From Bugula neritina (taxonomy: Eukaryota; Bryozoa; Gymnolaemata; Cheilostomatida; Bugulidae): a stretch of DNA of 64,000 bases. How positions within the stretch are numbered: position 1 is the stretch's first letter; every line of letters begins with the position of its first letter. Both the position numbers and the translations under genes were made by a program. Under the pieces are notes generated by a model. The model did not search any database and was not told the origin of the DNA. It saw nothing but the letters and a program-made list of their open reading frames with translations. Where the stretch lies: positions 27,764,004 to 27,828,003 of the forward strand of contig OZ037765.1 of NCBI GenBank assembly GCA_964035545.1, read 5' to 3'. This document shows positions 1 to 12,200 of the stretch, piece after piece.

Positions 1-65
1 TTAACAGATAACCATCAAATTTTAAAGTAGCAACAATTACTGCATATTACTACCAGGTTGCCTAC

Positions 66-1449
66 CAATGATGGCCACCTCTATCATCAGCCATAAGATT
101 ATTCTAGGTACTTTAGGATAGTGCATGTAGCAGATCTCAGCCAGATGTTTGCCAGTCACTACTCCGAGTCTAGCCGCCAGTCTTTGCATTACCAGACCGA
201 GTACAGTCGCACTCATCAAAACCCATAACAACTGCAACATCATCATTTATATTCAAGCGAGCTGAGTATACGCATAAACAAGTATGAAGCATAGACCTTT
301 GCACCCATGCAAATTTTTCATCCCATAGTTGCATGTAGGAAACTTTGACAAGATATAATAAATGAGTTTGTCACAATAATCAATCACACAATGGTAAAGC
401 TAACGGCTAGGATACAAAAAATTGGGAAAAACGTGAAATCATTGGTCAGTGTGCATACTGATTTCCCATACACAGAAAATCGTATGTTTACAAGTTAGCT
501 GCTAAGATAGCTCTCACTGATCAACAAGTGATATCCTGCTTCACCTCTAAGATACAAATAACATGTGTTATCAGTCAACTGTGAGGACATCGTTGCAACA
601 GAGGACCACAAAAAGACTAACAACCTACCATCACAGGAGAATCACTGTATTGTGAGACAAACAAGTGCCTAACCTGAACCTTTAAAAGCCCTGCCCCTAA
701 TATTCAGAACTTCGCATTCATTAGTTTAATGTTTTAAATTAAAATGAAATAGTGTTATTTGACCAATGAGCAGTTACTCTTCTGCGACTTGACTTTTATT
801 TATTTGTAATTAGCTGTAGGCCTTACTTTATCAGATGTGGGGTTATATATACACATTAAAATTATATAGATTTATAATTTCAAACTGTGTGAACATAAGC
901 CTAGAGAATTTACAGTTTGGTGTATGGAAAACACATTAGTGACAAACATTGCCAACAAACAAGGCACTAACACTTAGTCATCAGTTGCGGAATAGCTCTG
1001 CAACTGCTGAAGGTGATGATTGATAACTTACTTTGTATCCGGCTACGGCTCCAGCTTGTAAATCAGATTCTATGTTTCCGGGATCCAGATAGGCTATGCT
1101 CATGAGGAAACCTGGACCCGTAAAGGCCCACAGCTTTCTAAAACTGAACCGCTCCTGCAATATATATGCTATATTAAACAACTTAGTAAAATGCAATTTC
1201 TCAACAAAAACAAAAGCCAATGCGAGGACAAACCAGTAAAGCCTATAGATTATCAAAGTAAATTAAATATAATATGCTCGATAGTAGGTCACTATTAAAA
1301 CATACGTTATCAGCATCTGGAATGTGAATTTGTTCATCTAAATAAGTGCTAATAGGTTTGTCCTTTGGTGGAGAACTCTCATCAGAACATCCTTCTGCTA
1401 ATTCCTCATTGTTTATAATGTAAGAAGTGTCTGTCGAATTGTTAGCCAT
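66..1449 (-). CDS. NRAMP: NRAMP/SLC11 divalent metal transporter, N-terminal exons (partial)
   Basis: This gene encodes a proton-coupled Fe2+/Mn2+ transporter of the SLC11 (NRAMP/DMT1) family, a multi-pass membrane protein of endosomes or plasma membrane. Coding exons on the minus strand are 1449-1306, 1154-1032 and 231-66, all joined in phase 0 at GT/AG sites; the gene continues left of the window. Residues 1-48 are a polar cytosolic tail. Residues 49-89 carry the first transmembrane helix with the family metal-binding motif DPGN (72-75). The third exon carries transmembrane helix 2 and the family block [16 protein letters not shown]. The start is the ATG at 1449 in the context GCCATGG, just inside an exon whose acceptor (TTTACAG) lies 8 bases upstream, so at least one 5' UTR exon lies further right. 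The 800-bp intron at 232-1031 shows no other feature. Recognition of the family is secure; paralogue naming is not possible from this part. Confidence 0.93.
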
Positions 1450-3467
1450 GGCTGAATCTGTAAATTCAAGCAAATCAATGTGATGTTGGCAAAATATATT
1501 ATATCCAAGTTAGAAGTCAGTTTAAAACTAAAACTTTTAGTAGTATCAAATATGTAACTATGTGTCCATTGATATTTCTGGTTGTTGAATTATATAAACA
1601 AACTTACTTTCCCTTTTTTTGCGGAGTTGAACTAAAAATAAAAATGCTGAATAGATGTAAGATATAACTTCCCTTAACTTGAGTGAATTTATTAATGTCA
1701 CTGTGCATATTGCTATGTTTATATATGTACAAATTCTGAAGATAATAGAATGAATAAGCCACGGTTTCAAATCTAATAGTGCCTGTTGTTGGTCACCCTC
1801 ACTGCCCCCATTTTTTTGACCTGATACAATGATTATAAGCGTAAGGCTAAATAACATGATAAGCATGTACAGGGAAATTATTGGTTTTACTCTCCCCTGT
1901 TATCTTTAACAAATATGATTGAACCCTGGTGGATTTTCCAATTGCTGCCAAGGTTAATATGACATGCGGCATCAAGTAGTACATGAAATAAGCAATTAAA
2001 ACATTGTGGGTCACACAGTATGAACAAATTCCAGCAGTTATAAATATTTTTTGTCACATTAATAACAATTTAAAATGATCAAAATTTGGTATCCTGTAAA
2101 TCTACTTGACTACTGGAAGTAGCACAAATTGCTTGCAACTCTGGCATATTAAAAATAACATGAATTATATCTACTGAATTGAAACTAAAAAAGATATGGG
2201 TAATTAAAAAACACCATAAGCTGAAAATTCTAAAGTTTTGTAAACATTCCAGTTCAAATCTTTGCCCAACATCAATCAGTAGGAAAAGAAAAGAGAAATT
2301 ATCAAAAAATTTTTAAAACAACCATATAGTTTGAAAACTCTTTTGGAAATGCCTATAGAAATACTGCTGAACATTGAGTCAGAGTGCATAGCGCCATGAT
2401 TATGTCAGGATGACACTCTCACTCCGGGTCTGAAGACTAAATATAGTATGCTAATTGAATCTTGGTAGATTTTACAAAAAATGTATCACATACTTTTAAC
2501 TATTACTTTGGCACCCTCAATCCGCTTCTGGTAACTAAACATAAAATAGAAATTGCCAATTGGAATATAATAATATATTTATAATAATTAATGATATTAA
2601 TAAATAAAGATGATAATTTAATTATAATATAAAATTATTTAATAAATTTAATGCAAATTTCATAAATGCAGTAACAGTTACTGTTAGTGTTACTGCAACA
2701 GTTTAATAATTATAGTAATTATGTCATCATTATAAGTATAACTAATATTATACTTGATAGTATCTAATACCAGTAATAGTAATGTTTTAGACTGAACCAT
2801 AATCTTTACATATTAATATTCACTAATCTATATCATTATCATACTCACTGTCACACACATGAGGCGCTTTACTAACGTCATATGATGGTCAAGAGCGTTT
2901 TATCTCATCAGAGGTAATATTCAATTTCATATTGATAAAATATTCATATTGATATTTTAACAATTATAATTATTATGATATATAAATTATAAATATAATC
3001 TAAATCACCGTAACCACGATGTACAACAGACACTCACACTGAGAGTGAGTGTGACACTGTGACTCATAGCCACTGCAAAAACCGAATGTGATTGTGAACA
3101 AAGAATGAGAATTAAAATGAGACTGAGAATTTTAGAGCTAAAAACTAAAAAGAAAACTCAAACTAAATGAAACTTACAAATTCAAATTCAAATTGAAATA
3201 CAAATAAAACTAAAACTGTAAAAGTACAACTAAATGATTGATTTCTAAAGTTAATACTATTAATTATAACTTAGTTTACAAATACGAACAGGGTAATAAA
3301 GATTAGACTTTCATGCACGCCGATCTAATTAAAATTATAGCCATACAGTCTGATAGTCATACAGATTAGTTAAATAATTATAATATTATTAGTTATAACT
3401 ATAAGTATAAGCGCGTATGGTGATCGTGTTAGGCTAAGAGAGTCGCTGGAAGCAGCACCCAGTTGGG

Positions 3468-3578
3468 AGTCACTGAGTGCAGTAGTTAGAGGTCTCAAAT
3501 TTAAAATCGGGAATTTGAAACTAAAATCTGAACCCCCGATTGAAGACCTCAAACTACTGCACTTAGCGACTACTGACT
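3468..3578. repeat. Foldback / imperfect inverted repeat
   Basis: The left arm 3468-3511 and the right arm 3534-3578 are imperfect reverse complements. The best part is GTGCAGTAGTTAGAGGTCT on the left, which matches the complement of the right arm with one difference. About 22 bases form the loop. This could be a small foldback transposon or a MITE remnant. No target-site duplication was identified and no second copy was seen in the window. Confidence 0.6.
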
Positions 3579-4429
3579 TAGTGTTGTCTTTAACAACTTT
3601 TAAAGATTAAAGCAGATCAAGTTAAATTTGTTAAGCCTAAGGTCCTACTTATGGCTCAGAGACTTAAGATCACATGGTTAACTTCATGTGATATATAAAA
3701 CTTGATATAAGTTATTACATGTATGTATATAATGTTTACATACATATGGCAACCGTTAAAAGTAAATATAATCGACAGAGGCCAACTACATGACCAGTGC
3801 TAGTTAAGTTATATAATTAAGAAATGGCTAGTGGCAAAGGATTGAACTTGAATCACTGAAAATAAAATTACATAGTCATATGTACTATGTAGTTTTTCAT
3901 TCTGAACTTTGATCGAGTGTTTTGGTTTGGGAGTTATAGGTACAGAGTGATCCTTTTAAAGGGGATAAATCCTGCGGTTATAAATTATAACCAGAAGGTA
4001 TTCTTGTGGCCATAGGTTTATAGCCTTGTAAGACCACCTGCTCATTGAAACATGACTTCTGTAAGGAAGTTGTAGTTCAATGCTTTAGCTGTTTAGCTAT
4101 ACCACTTTTTGAATAACACTTTTTGCCAAGTAGAATTTTAAATTTAAAATTCTCAAGTAAGATGACAACCACCAAATTTGATATTTAAGAAGTAAGCAAC
4201 TCCAAATTGTAAATGTGTATCCCTCAAATAATATTATTAATCATTCATGACAATGATTTAATTCAATGATAATTTATGCTTTCTAGACAAGCATTAACTA
4301 TATTATCACAGGTGTAATCTCGCACTTGTTTAAAATCTTTTTCTCTGTAAAACTCCCTGATTGTATGAGTTTTTAAATGGGAATTAAGGATTGTGCCTCC
4401 ATTGTAAGTGAGAATTAAGGACTGTACCT

Positions 4430-4641
4430 GGGGACAGCTGCGGTCTAGGGGTTAGAGCACTGGCTTAGTAAACCTGAAGCCATGGGTTCAATCCCCAGTG
4501 AAAGCCATTAGTGATTTTAAGAAGAGCATTCAATCCTAATTACTCCTGTGCCACATATGAATAAGTCCTTAGCCTTTTAAAAAAATCCTATTATGTCAGG
4601 AATTTCTTACAGGGATAGTGACTATAAACTTGCATGAGTTT
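4430..4641 (+). mobile_element. tRNA-derived SINE, copy A
   Basis: The head resembles a tRNA: box A CGGTCTAGGGG and box B GGGTTCAATCC, about 35 bases apart. The body is shared with the copy at 28067-28257, including AATAAGTCCTTAGCC and a 3' end GTGACTATAAACTTGCATGAG. Flanking 15-bp direct repeats at 4415-4429 and 4642-4656 differ at two bases and look like an aged target-site duplication. A short A-rich insertion near 4578 makes this copy longer than copy B. It has no coding capacity; mobilisation would depend on a LINE. Confidence 0.8.
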
Positions 4642-5833
4642 TTAAGCACTGTGCCTTTTACATTGCTGCAGAATTGTTTGGGACACAGGACCTATTATGG
4701 CCAGATAAAATTTGTGAACTCTTCCCTACCAAAATTTGAATCATCAACCTATAGCATACTATAGACCAAGGTTCTAATTATTACTTTGGTATAGGGCGCT
4801 GTGGCATAACTGGAACATTTTATCAACAACTAAACTGTTATGGCAAATAATTTCAGTGAGGTTCATTTGTGGCCAAGGAAACTGCTTTTAAAGCTAGTAA
4901 AAATTTTTACTTACATTCTCTTAAAAATCTCATGCAATGCATGCTTCCCAATTGAGATTTCATCACAGTGGCAATGATAACCTAACCAATGTGTATTCAT
5001 TACTGTATTTTGCTATACCTGTGTACACATGAATGTCCTCTCAAAACACTATTTTGTTTGCAGCTAAACAATTGTTGTAAAAGATATAGACATATAAATG
5101 GCAAGTCAGTTTAACAAAAATCATAGAATTTTATTATCTAATTGGAAACTGTTCATCTACCTGTGATCAAGTCAGTTTGGTCTTCATACTTTCTGTTGGA
5201 CAAAAGATGCATGCATTTTTCAAATTCATAAATATTTTCTTAATTCCAGCTTTGAGCAGAATCCTTTGAAATACATGTATGATTGCTCCAAAACTTCACA
5301 ATAACAGCATGGCATCAGTCTTCCCCATGTGACCAGGCCAAGCCTGCAGGTGTGCAGTACACACGAACAGGTTTATTCCTTTTTCTTTTTTATATTATTT
5401 ATAAGCTTTAAACTCTATACCCCTAATGTTTTGTGCGGTTGTTTTTAGTTATTTGTATGAGCCTCCAGAAAACCCACAACTTTCTTTTCCAATGTTCACT
5501 GCATCAATATTTAAGTTCAAAACTTGTAACATTGTTGTGTTCCATCAAAAATACAACATAGAAACTGCCAGTTTATACCATGGACACTGCAAATTGAAAT
5601 TCTTGCTCTGTGTGCACAATAAATACTACACCTATTACATTAATGACAGCTTCAAGAATGTCAGGGGTTCCTAAATTATACACACTTATAAAATAATTAT
5701 GTAGTTTGATTTAAATCATTTAGTGACAATTTTTTATACATCAAAATTGCTTATTCAGTGAAAACCCCATCTATAACAAATTGCTGCTATTGCAGTACAC
5801 AATTACCAGATATTTACCAAGAACAAGGATAGT

Positions 5834-5839
5834 TTTATT
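5834..5839 (-). terminator. Putative FBXL7 poly(A) signal
   Basis: AATAAA on the minus strand lies about 375 bases downstream of the FBXL7 stop codon. It is the first canonical signal I found in that direction, so the 3' UTR probably ends shortly after it. Confidence 0.45.
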
Positions 5840-6214
5840 AATTAATAATATAAATCTAAGTTTATTACAAAAAATATATAGAGTAGCTAATTTATAAAAA
5901 TGTAAGTATCAACAATAGGAGAAGATCTTATAAAATATACTATACATTGAGCAGCTACTCACACAGATTAAAAGCACAAGTATAAATAATAGATATGCAA
6001 ATTTTCTTTGGAGAAACTGTAGGATAAGCAAAGAATGTAAAATTCAGATCATAACTGACTAATGAATAATATAGACGAATAAAACATAGTACAGTGTATA
6101 AATAGAAAATAACCTGTAAATGCATTTGTCATGGATTGTTACAAATAAATTGTAAGTCATCAGATTCTGATAAAAAAGTAAAAAATTACAATAGTATAAT
6201 ACATATCAAGAAAT

Positions 6215-9200
6215 TTAGCAAAACCCAGGATTTGTATGCTCAATAATACATCTTTTTAGGAGTCGTTTTATTGTTCGGTAGGCATCTGGTGAAAGATGGC
6301 ATCCTTGAATATTGAGGTGTTGTAGGTGTTTACACCCCTTAGCAACTGCCAACACACCTTCGTCTGTTATCTCTTCACATGACTTTACACTAAGTTTCTT
6401 CAACTGAGTGCAATGGCGGGCCAACATAAACAGACCCGCATCCGTAACTTCACATTTGCCCAAATCTAGGGATCTCATTCGAGTGCAGTTCTGAGCTAGA
6501 GGCACAATCGATATATCAGATACAGCCACACACCCTCGAACATTCAAATATCTGAGTTTTCTACAGTATTTAGCAATGAATCCGACTCCAATATCAGAGA
6601 CCATGTCACACTTGGCCACGCTAAGATAACGCAGGTTGAGCTCCAGCCTCGACAGTTCTCTCAGACCCAAGTCACCCACTTTTCGACAGTCACTTACAGA
6701 GAGTTCTCGCAGCATCGTGCAACTGTTGGCTAAATACTGAATGCCAGTGTCCGTGATTCTCATACACCTTCTGAGGTAAATATACTGGAGCTGTGAGCAG
6801 TACGAAGCAATCGTCTGCATGCCCATGTTATCCAAATGAGCGCAGTCAGTAAGATCCAGCAGTCTTAGGAATATCTGCTTGTTGTGACTGCCATTAGCTT
6901 GATTGAGAGCTTCTGGGGTCAGACTGATGGAAGTAATTAGAACACAGCCTACAATTAGTAGAAGTCATTGACATTGCTCTAAAATATGAATGACAAACTA
7001 ATCTTTGTTAATGTAAAAAATAAAAAATGGTAAAGTAATCGATAAGAAATTTACTACTGCTTCACTACTACCAGAAGTCATCCCCACGCTACACTTATTG
7101 CAATTGTTTTGCTTATAGGAATTATCTTGTTAAAATGCACGGTTTTAGCCAACTCCAGTCAAAGCTCATTACATGTTGCAAGGCAAACAAACTCCAATAA
7201 GGAGACTTTTTCCCAAACCAGTCAATAAGCACTCCCTGAGAGAATACAGGAACTGGCACAACTACTGCCAGGCTACAGCATAGGTCTACCAGCTAAAGGT
7301 ATTTTATTCAGGCCTCATCAGGTAAACAGAATAAGAATTTCAAGCACTAACACGGAGCCTGACAGCACCTTCTTGCTGTGCCATCACCTGCACACACCTG
7401 TTGACTGCAATATTGTCAACAACACAGTATACAGCTGGGAGTAGAAGGAAATTAGGGTAATTAATTTATAACCATCTGTAAATATTTAAAAGGAGAATGC
7501 TATTGGTAGCTCATTAGTAGCCACTGATACTGGCAAACTAGAGTTCAAAAATCTCCTAACTGTTTTCTACAGGAACTATTTCAACAAAAAAATCGTGATA
7601 AATATTAACTGCCACGGCATCCACCGGATTGTATTTGGAATACAAACACTGCAGCGTGGCATGCATGTATATTCAAACCATTCAATCTAATCAATAAGTG
7701 TCAAACACACGGCAAGCTTGTCATTGTCCGGTGATAAGGCAACCAGTACAAACTCAGCTTTCAGTTTTATAGTTAACACAGTAATTGAATTCTTAAAGTT
7801 AGCACAGAGTGGATATTAGCTGGTGCGAGCTCTACATAAAACAATATTCTAAGTATTGTTATTCAAAGCTCAGGTAGCATTTTATCAATCATGAGTAAGC
7901 AAAACAAATAGAATCAGTTAATATTTGCTTTAAACATCGTAAGCATCCAGGTTATTTTGATAAAATCAATTACTGTTAATTAAAAGATCATACTTTTTTA
8001 GTAGCATTCACAAAATATATACAAAAAATCTCAACTCAATATACCAGAAAAAATGAATTAAAATATATGTGTTAATAGCACTGATATTGACGTGACCGTG
8101 GCACATGAAAAATCTGAAAAAAGAGTTGTCTTCTTTTTTTCTATATTAATATATAGAGCTTGTCGTGAAAATAAAGATTTTTTTAAAAAAATATTGTGAC
8201 CCTCTGGTAACTTCCTGAATTTAGAAAATTAGCTCATATATTTCTTTTCATGTGGACAACAGCTCACTTTTTTTTAAATTTATTTTGAAGCTCTTTTCGT
8301 AAAAAATAATCAAAAGTAAAAAATCCAAAATTTTTACAAATTGGTTCGGGGCTTGACGTGAAAGGCATTTGGACGAAGATGTCAAGGTCACCATTAATAA
8401 ATTTATTTCATCACAATTCACAATACTGCACGGAAAGTTAATGAAGTGAGCTGAAAATTAGGTTGCTAGCATATTGAATTTGATATACATTATATTGATT
8501 GTTGCAGTATTATTTTTGAAATTTGTTTTATCAGTTATGTTTAACTTCTTCATAGAGCTGCTGTTAGACTAAGAGTAAGACATAATATTAGCAACAATGA
8601 TAATATTAATAATAATAATAATATTTTATTATTTATATTAAATTAAAATTATTATTAAATTCACGGTGAAGTATCACTATCACTATGAGTATGAGTATCG
8701 TATAAATTAATTATGAGTATGAGTATCACTATGACATTAACTCAATCAATGATTGACTATTACTATGAATATGAATATGGCTTCTAATTCTTGTAACTTT
8801 TGACTATGACGATGCTGATACTGATAATCACTGCCAGCCCAAGTCTCATACTCATAGTGATACTATTAGTATTAATAATTAGTATTACTATTAGTACAAC
8901 TACTAGTATTACTCATAGTTCTGATAATGATGCAGATGATAGTTTTAAAAGTTCTACTTCTACTTTTATAGTAAGCTAGATTGTATATGTTGAGCTCTAC
9001 TCATTTTTTACTACTAATTTGCTAATACTAATACTAATAGTAATAGTAATACTAATAATAGTTATAGTTGTTATAATGATAGTAATACTAATAGTAATAA
9101 TAACTATTTCAATTTGATAATTTATGTTTTATAACAGCATTATCGCTTATCATTTACATTGGTTCATAATATGCTTATTTTAATTTTGCTTTGTGTGTTT

Positions 9201-12200
9201 TGTCATGTTGTAAATTTAAGTTCGTATGGTTATTTAATGAACTAGAGAACTAGCCAAATGTTATGTAACGGTTGCAGTAATTTACTATAAACTCAGTGAA
9301 ATTTAAAACCTAATTGATATTACTATGACATTGATTGTACAGAGGTAGCTAAAATATACATTAAATTACCAATAATTTTAATTCGCCAATACACTATGAG
9401 TAGAACAATCAAATGCAATGATAGAAAATTAATTAGTCATAGCAGCCCGTTGCTTGAGGAACATTGAGCTACAGGTCTAAAATGATGTAGTTTTGTGATC
9501 CCTTATATAACAAAATAATCTTTTCAAACTGGTTTAATACTTTTATTATAAACACGCTTATCAAAGTAACATGTTTTTGATGTATATTCTATTAAAAAAG
9601 CAATCACATCAGGTTTTCAATTTGTATGTTGTACAAAGTTTATTATGGTGACAAGTTACTAAATTATATGGTTCAGCTTTGTAAAGTAAAGCTGATAAAA
9701 TAAAAACAATTATGTGATTGTTTTACTGCTATATATTAAATTTAAATGAGTTGAATAATATCCTAGTGCAGTGAATTAGATATTTTTTTAGCTTTGGTAC
9801 ACCTGTTTGTTATAGGCTAACATTCCACCAATAGAAGAATGGTGCAAGTAGAAGAAATTTCAGGCGCAGAAAGCTAAGGAGCAGTCAGAATGCTGCCAGA
9901 GTTGTGAAGAGGCACTTGAAAAAGCTGAATTTCAATAATGACATGAAATTCGTAACAGATCACCCTGGTGTATTTGAACTGACATGGCCAGCAGAGTTCT
10001 CGAAGTCACATACAACAGCTATTTACATCATCATGGTTAGCTTAAATTTAATTCCTATATCAGTCTCTAATATATAGTTTGATATCTGCTGTAAATTTGC
10101 TTAAGGAGCATACACATAACCAAAACTGAGTTACACTATAGTATTTGTTCTTGAATATATTTACCAAGATAAGTAGATTTGCTAATTCATTAACAGTAAA
10201 ATTATAATGATACAACAATTTTTCTTTTAGATGATTCAATCAATAACACAAGACACTACAACATGGTTTTGCAGTTATAGAGTATTAATTTTCTGGCTCT
10301 TTCCAAATCTTCATAGAAGGCAAAGAAAACCACCGTCAGCTTGCCTTTATAACTGAGTGCAAGCTTCTTCCACCTACAGATGATGATAAACAATTTGCTG
10401 ATGTGGAACTTTCTAATTTTGTTTACAATGAAGATAGATTATAGGACATTATTCTTTATGTAAAGATTGTCAAGTTTTGTTATAATTAAGAACAGTTTTA
10501 GTTTCAATAAATCAGTTCAACATTATGGACATCATTGCACAAACATTTTAATCTTTACTACCTACAAAGGTATCTGATGGACTACTTGAAAATACAAAAC
10601 TATGCTCCAGATACACAATGAACTGACCAGCAAAGTTAAAATGAGTTGGAGATGTAGAACATAATATCTTGTTCAAGGCTTTTCCCTGCTGTTGGAACCT
10701 TCTACTTCAGAACACTGAATTGAACAAACATATGTAGATATATAAAACTTTGCAAACAATGATAATGTGAAATTAGTTGCTAAGTATTACATTGCTAATA
10801 AATACAGCATTGTGTAATGTTTTATTTAATTTTTTTTGAGCCATTTGATCTATAGGCCTGCATAGTATTTACTATATTATAACTAATAAATTGCAGACAC
10901 ATTATGTCAGACCAGTTTCCATTTAAATAGAATCGTGTAGGCTATCAAATTTGTAGAAGTAAAAAACCGAATTCTTATTGAGTAAAATACTTGCCTTTTT
11001 TTTTCATGATGCCTCTACTGCTAAAAAGAGAAGTTTTTATCAATACAGCTCCATCAATCTGTATCCTGATGAAGCTAGTAGTTTAGGAACATTTGTGGCG
11101 GGGAGTGTAGGCTGAGCTGCAGTATAGGAAGAACCCCAACATATGTAATCTATTCAGCACATTATATGTATATTTATTCAAAAAAGAATTTAGAAAACGC
11201 TTTATGAAGCATGAACAAAGTAAAAATTAATGCTGGTGAAAGTAATATTATTACACCCATTAGAATTACTAGCAGCTATAGCATTAAAATTATGTATTTT
11301 CATAAAAATGTGTCTAATTTATGCTACAAAGTTATTACTGCCAAAGGTTACAAAATTTACCAGTCACATTCATGCAGCTGGCGGAGAATAACTAACTTTC
11401 ACATGCAATAAATACAATTAGTAGCTCAATCTAAAACTAATGCGCTATTAAATGTTAGGAGTATAAGTTATAGTTATTCTAAGGAATAATTGCAAAAAAG
11501 TTACTTAGAGGAATTTAACTCTTATTATAATGTAATTATCTTCCAAGATATATTACAACATCACTACTTGGATGCATACAATGTCATATTTATATTGGCA
11601 TCAACATAATTTTCAATAATTTCCAATCTATTAACTTGAGCATTATGATTGTGATTATTTTATAAATAAGGCGATGATTAGGCACTGTTGGTATTTTGGT
11701 TCAATTTATTAATAGCTGTAACAGGCAGAGTTGTAAATATAATGGATATATCAAAATTCCAATGGGTATAGTACTCTAACACAACATTGATACTAATAAT
11801 TGTAGCCACTTACTCTTAGAGTTAGTGAATAATGATACAGTCATAACAATCTGAATTTCAATCAGAATTAGAGATAGGCTGACTGCTTTATAATATTATA
11901 GTTATGTCAAATTGAATTTATTCACTATAACTATACAATTTATGATTATAATTATAAATTAAAATAATTTAAATATTATATAATATATTGATAATTATTG
12001 GAATCATAATTATATTTATTGTTATGATCATTATGATTATAATTATTTAATATTATCTTTGTTTGTATTTAAAGTTGTTCCTTAAATTTAAAGTTGTTTA
12101 AATTTTATAAATTTATTATAATTATATTACTGTATAAGTATTGCTATTAGTATTAGTATAATTAAATTATTATAATTTATATTTTATTATTTATATTATT

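Larger units (their letters stand above)
1458..5833. other. Intergenic region between NRAMP and FBXL7
   Basis: This 4.4 kb stretch lies upstream of NRAMP and downstream of FBXL7; both genes are on the minus strand. It must contain the NRAMP promoter and 5' UTR exon(s), which I could not place. It is AT-rich, with low-complexity stretches near 2560-2660 and 3120-3240, a foldback near 3.5 kb and a SINE near 4.5 kb. Open frames of 82-102 codons here have no family signature and look like chance. Confidence 0.6.

Noticed and set aside
1558-1866. 102-codon minus-strand open frame upstream of NRAMP
   Set aside because: Hydrophobic, AT-driven composition with no family motif; its position fits intron or intergenic DNA, and no splice or start context supports it.
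5426-5674. 82-codon plus-strand open frame
   Set aside because: No recognisable domain, composition typical of AT-rich chance frames, isolated between minus-strand genes.
7300-7335. CCTGATGAGGCC on the minus strand, resembling a hammerhead core
   Set aside because: No GAAA follows at a suitable distance and no stem I or stem III pairing could be found.
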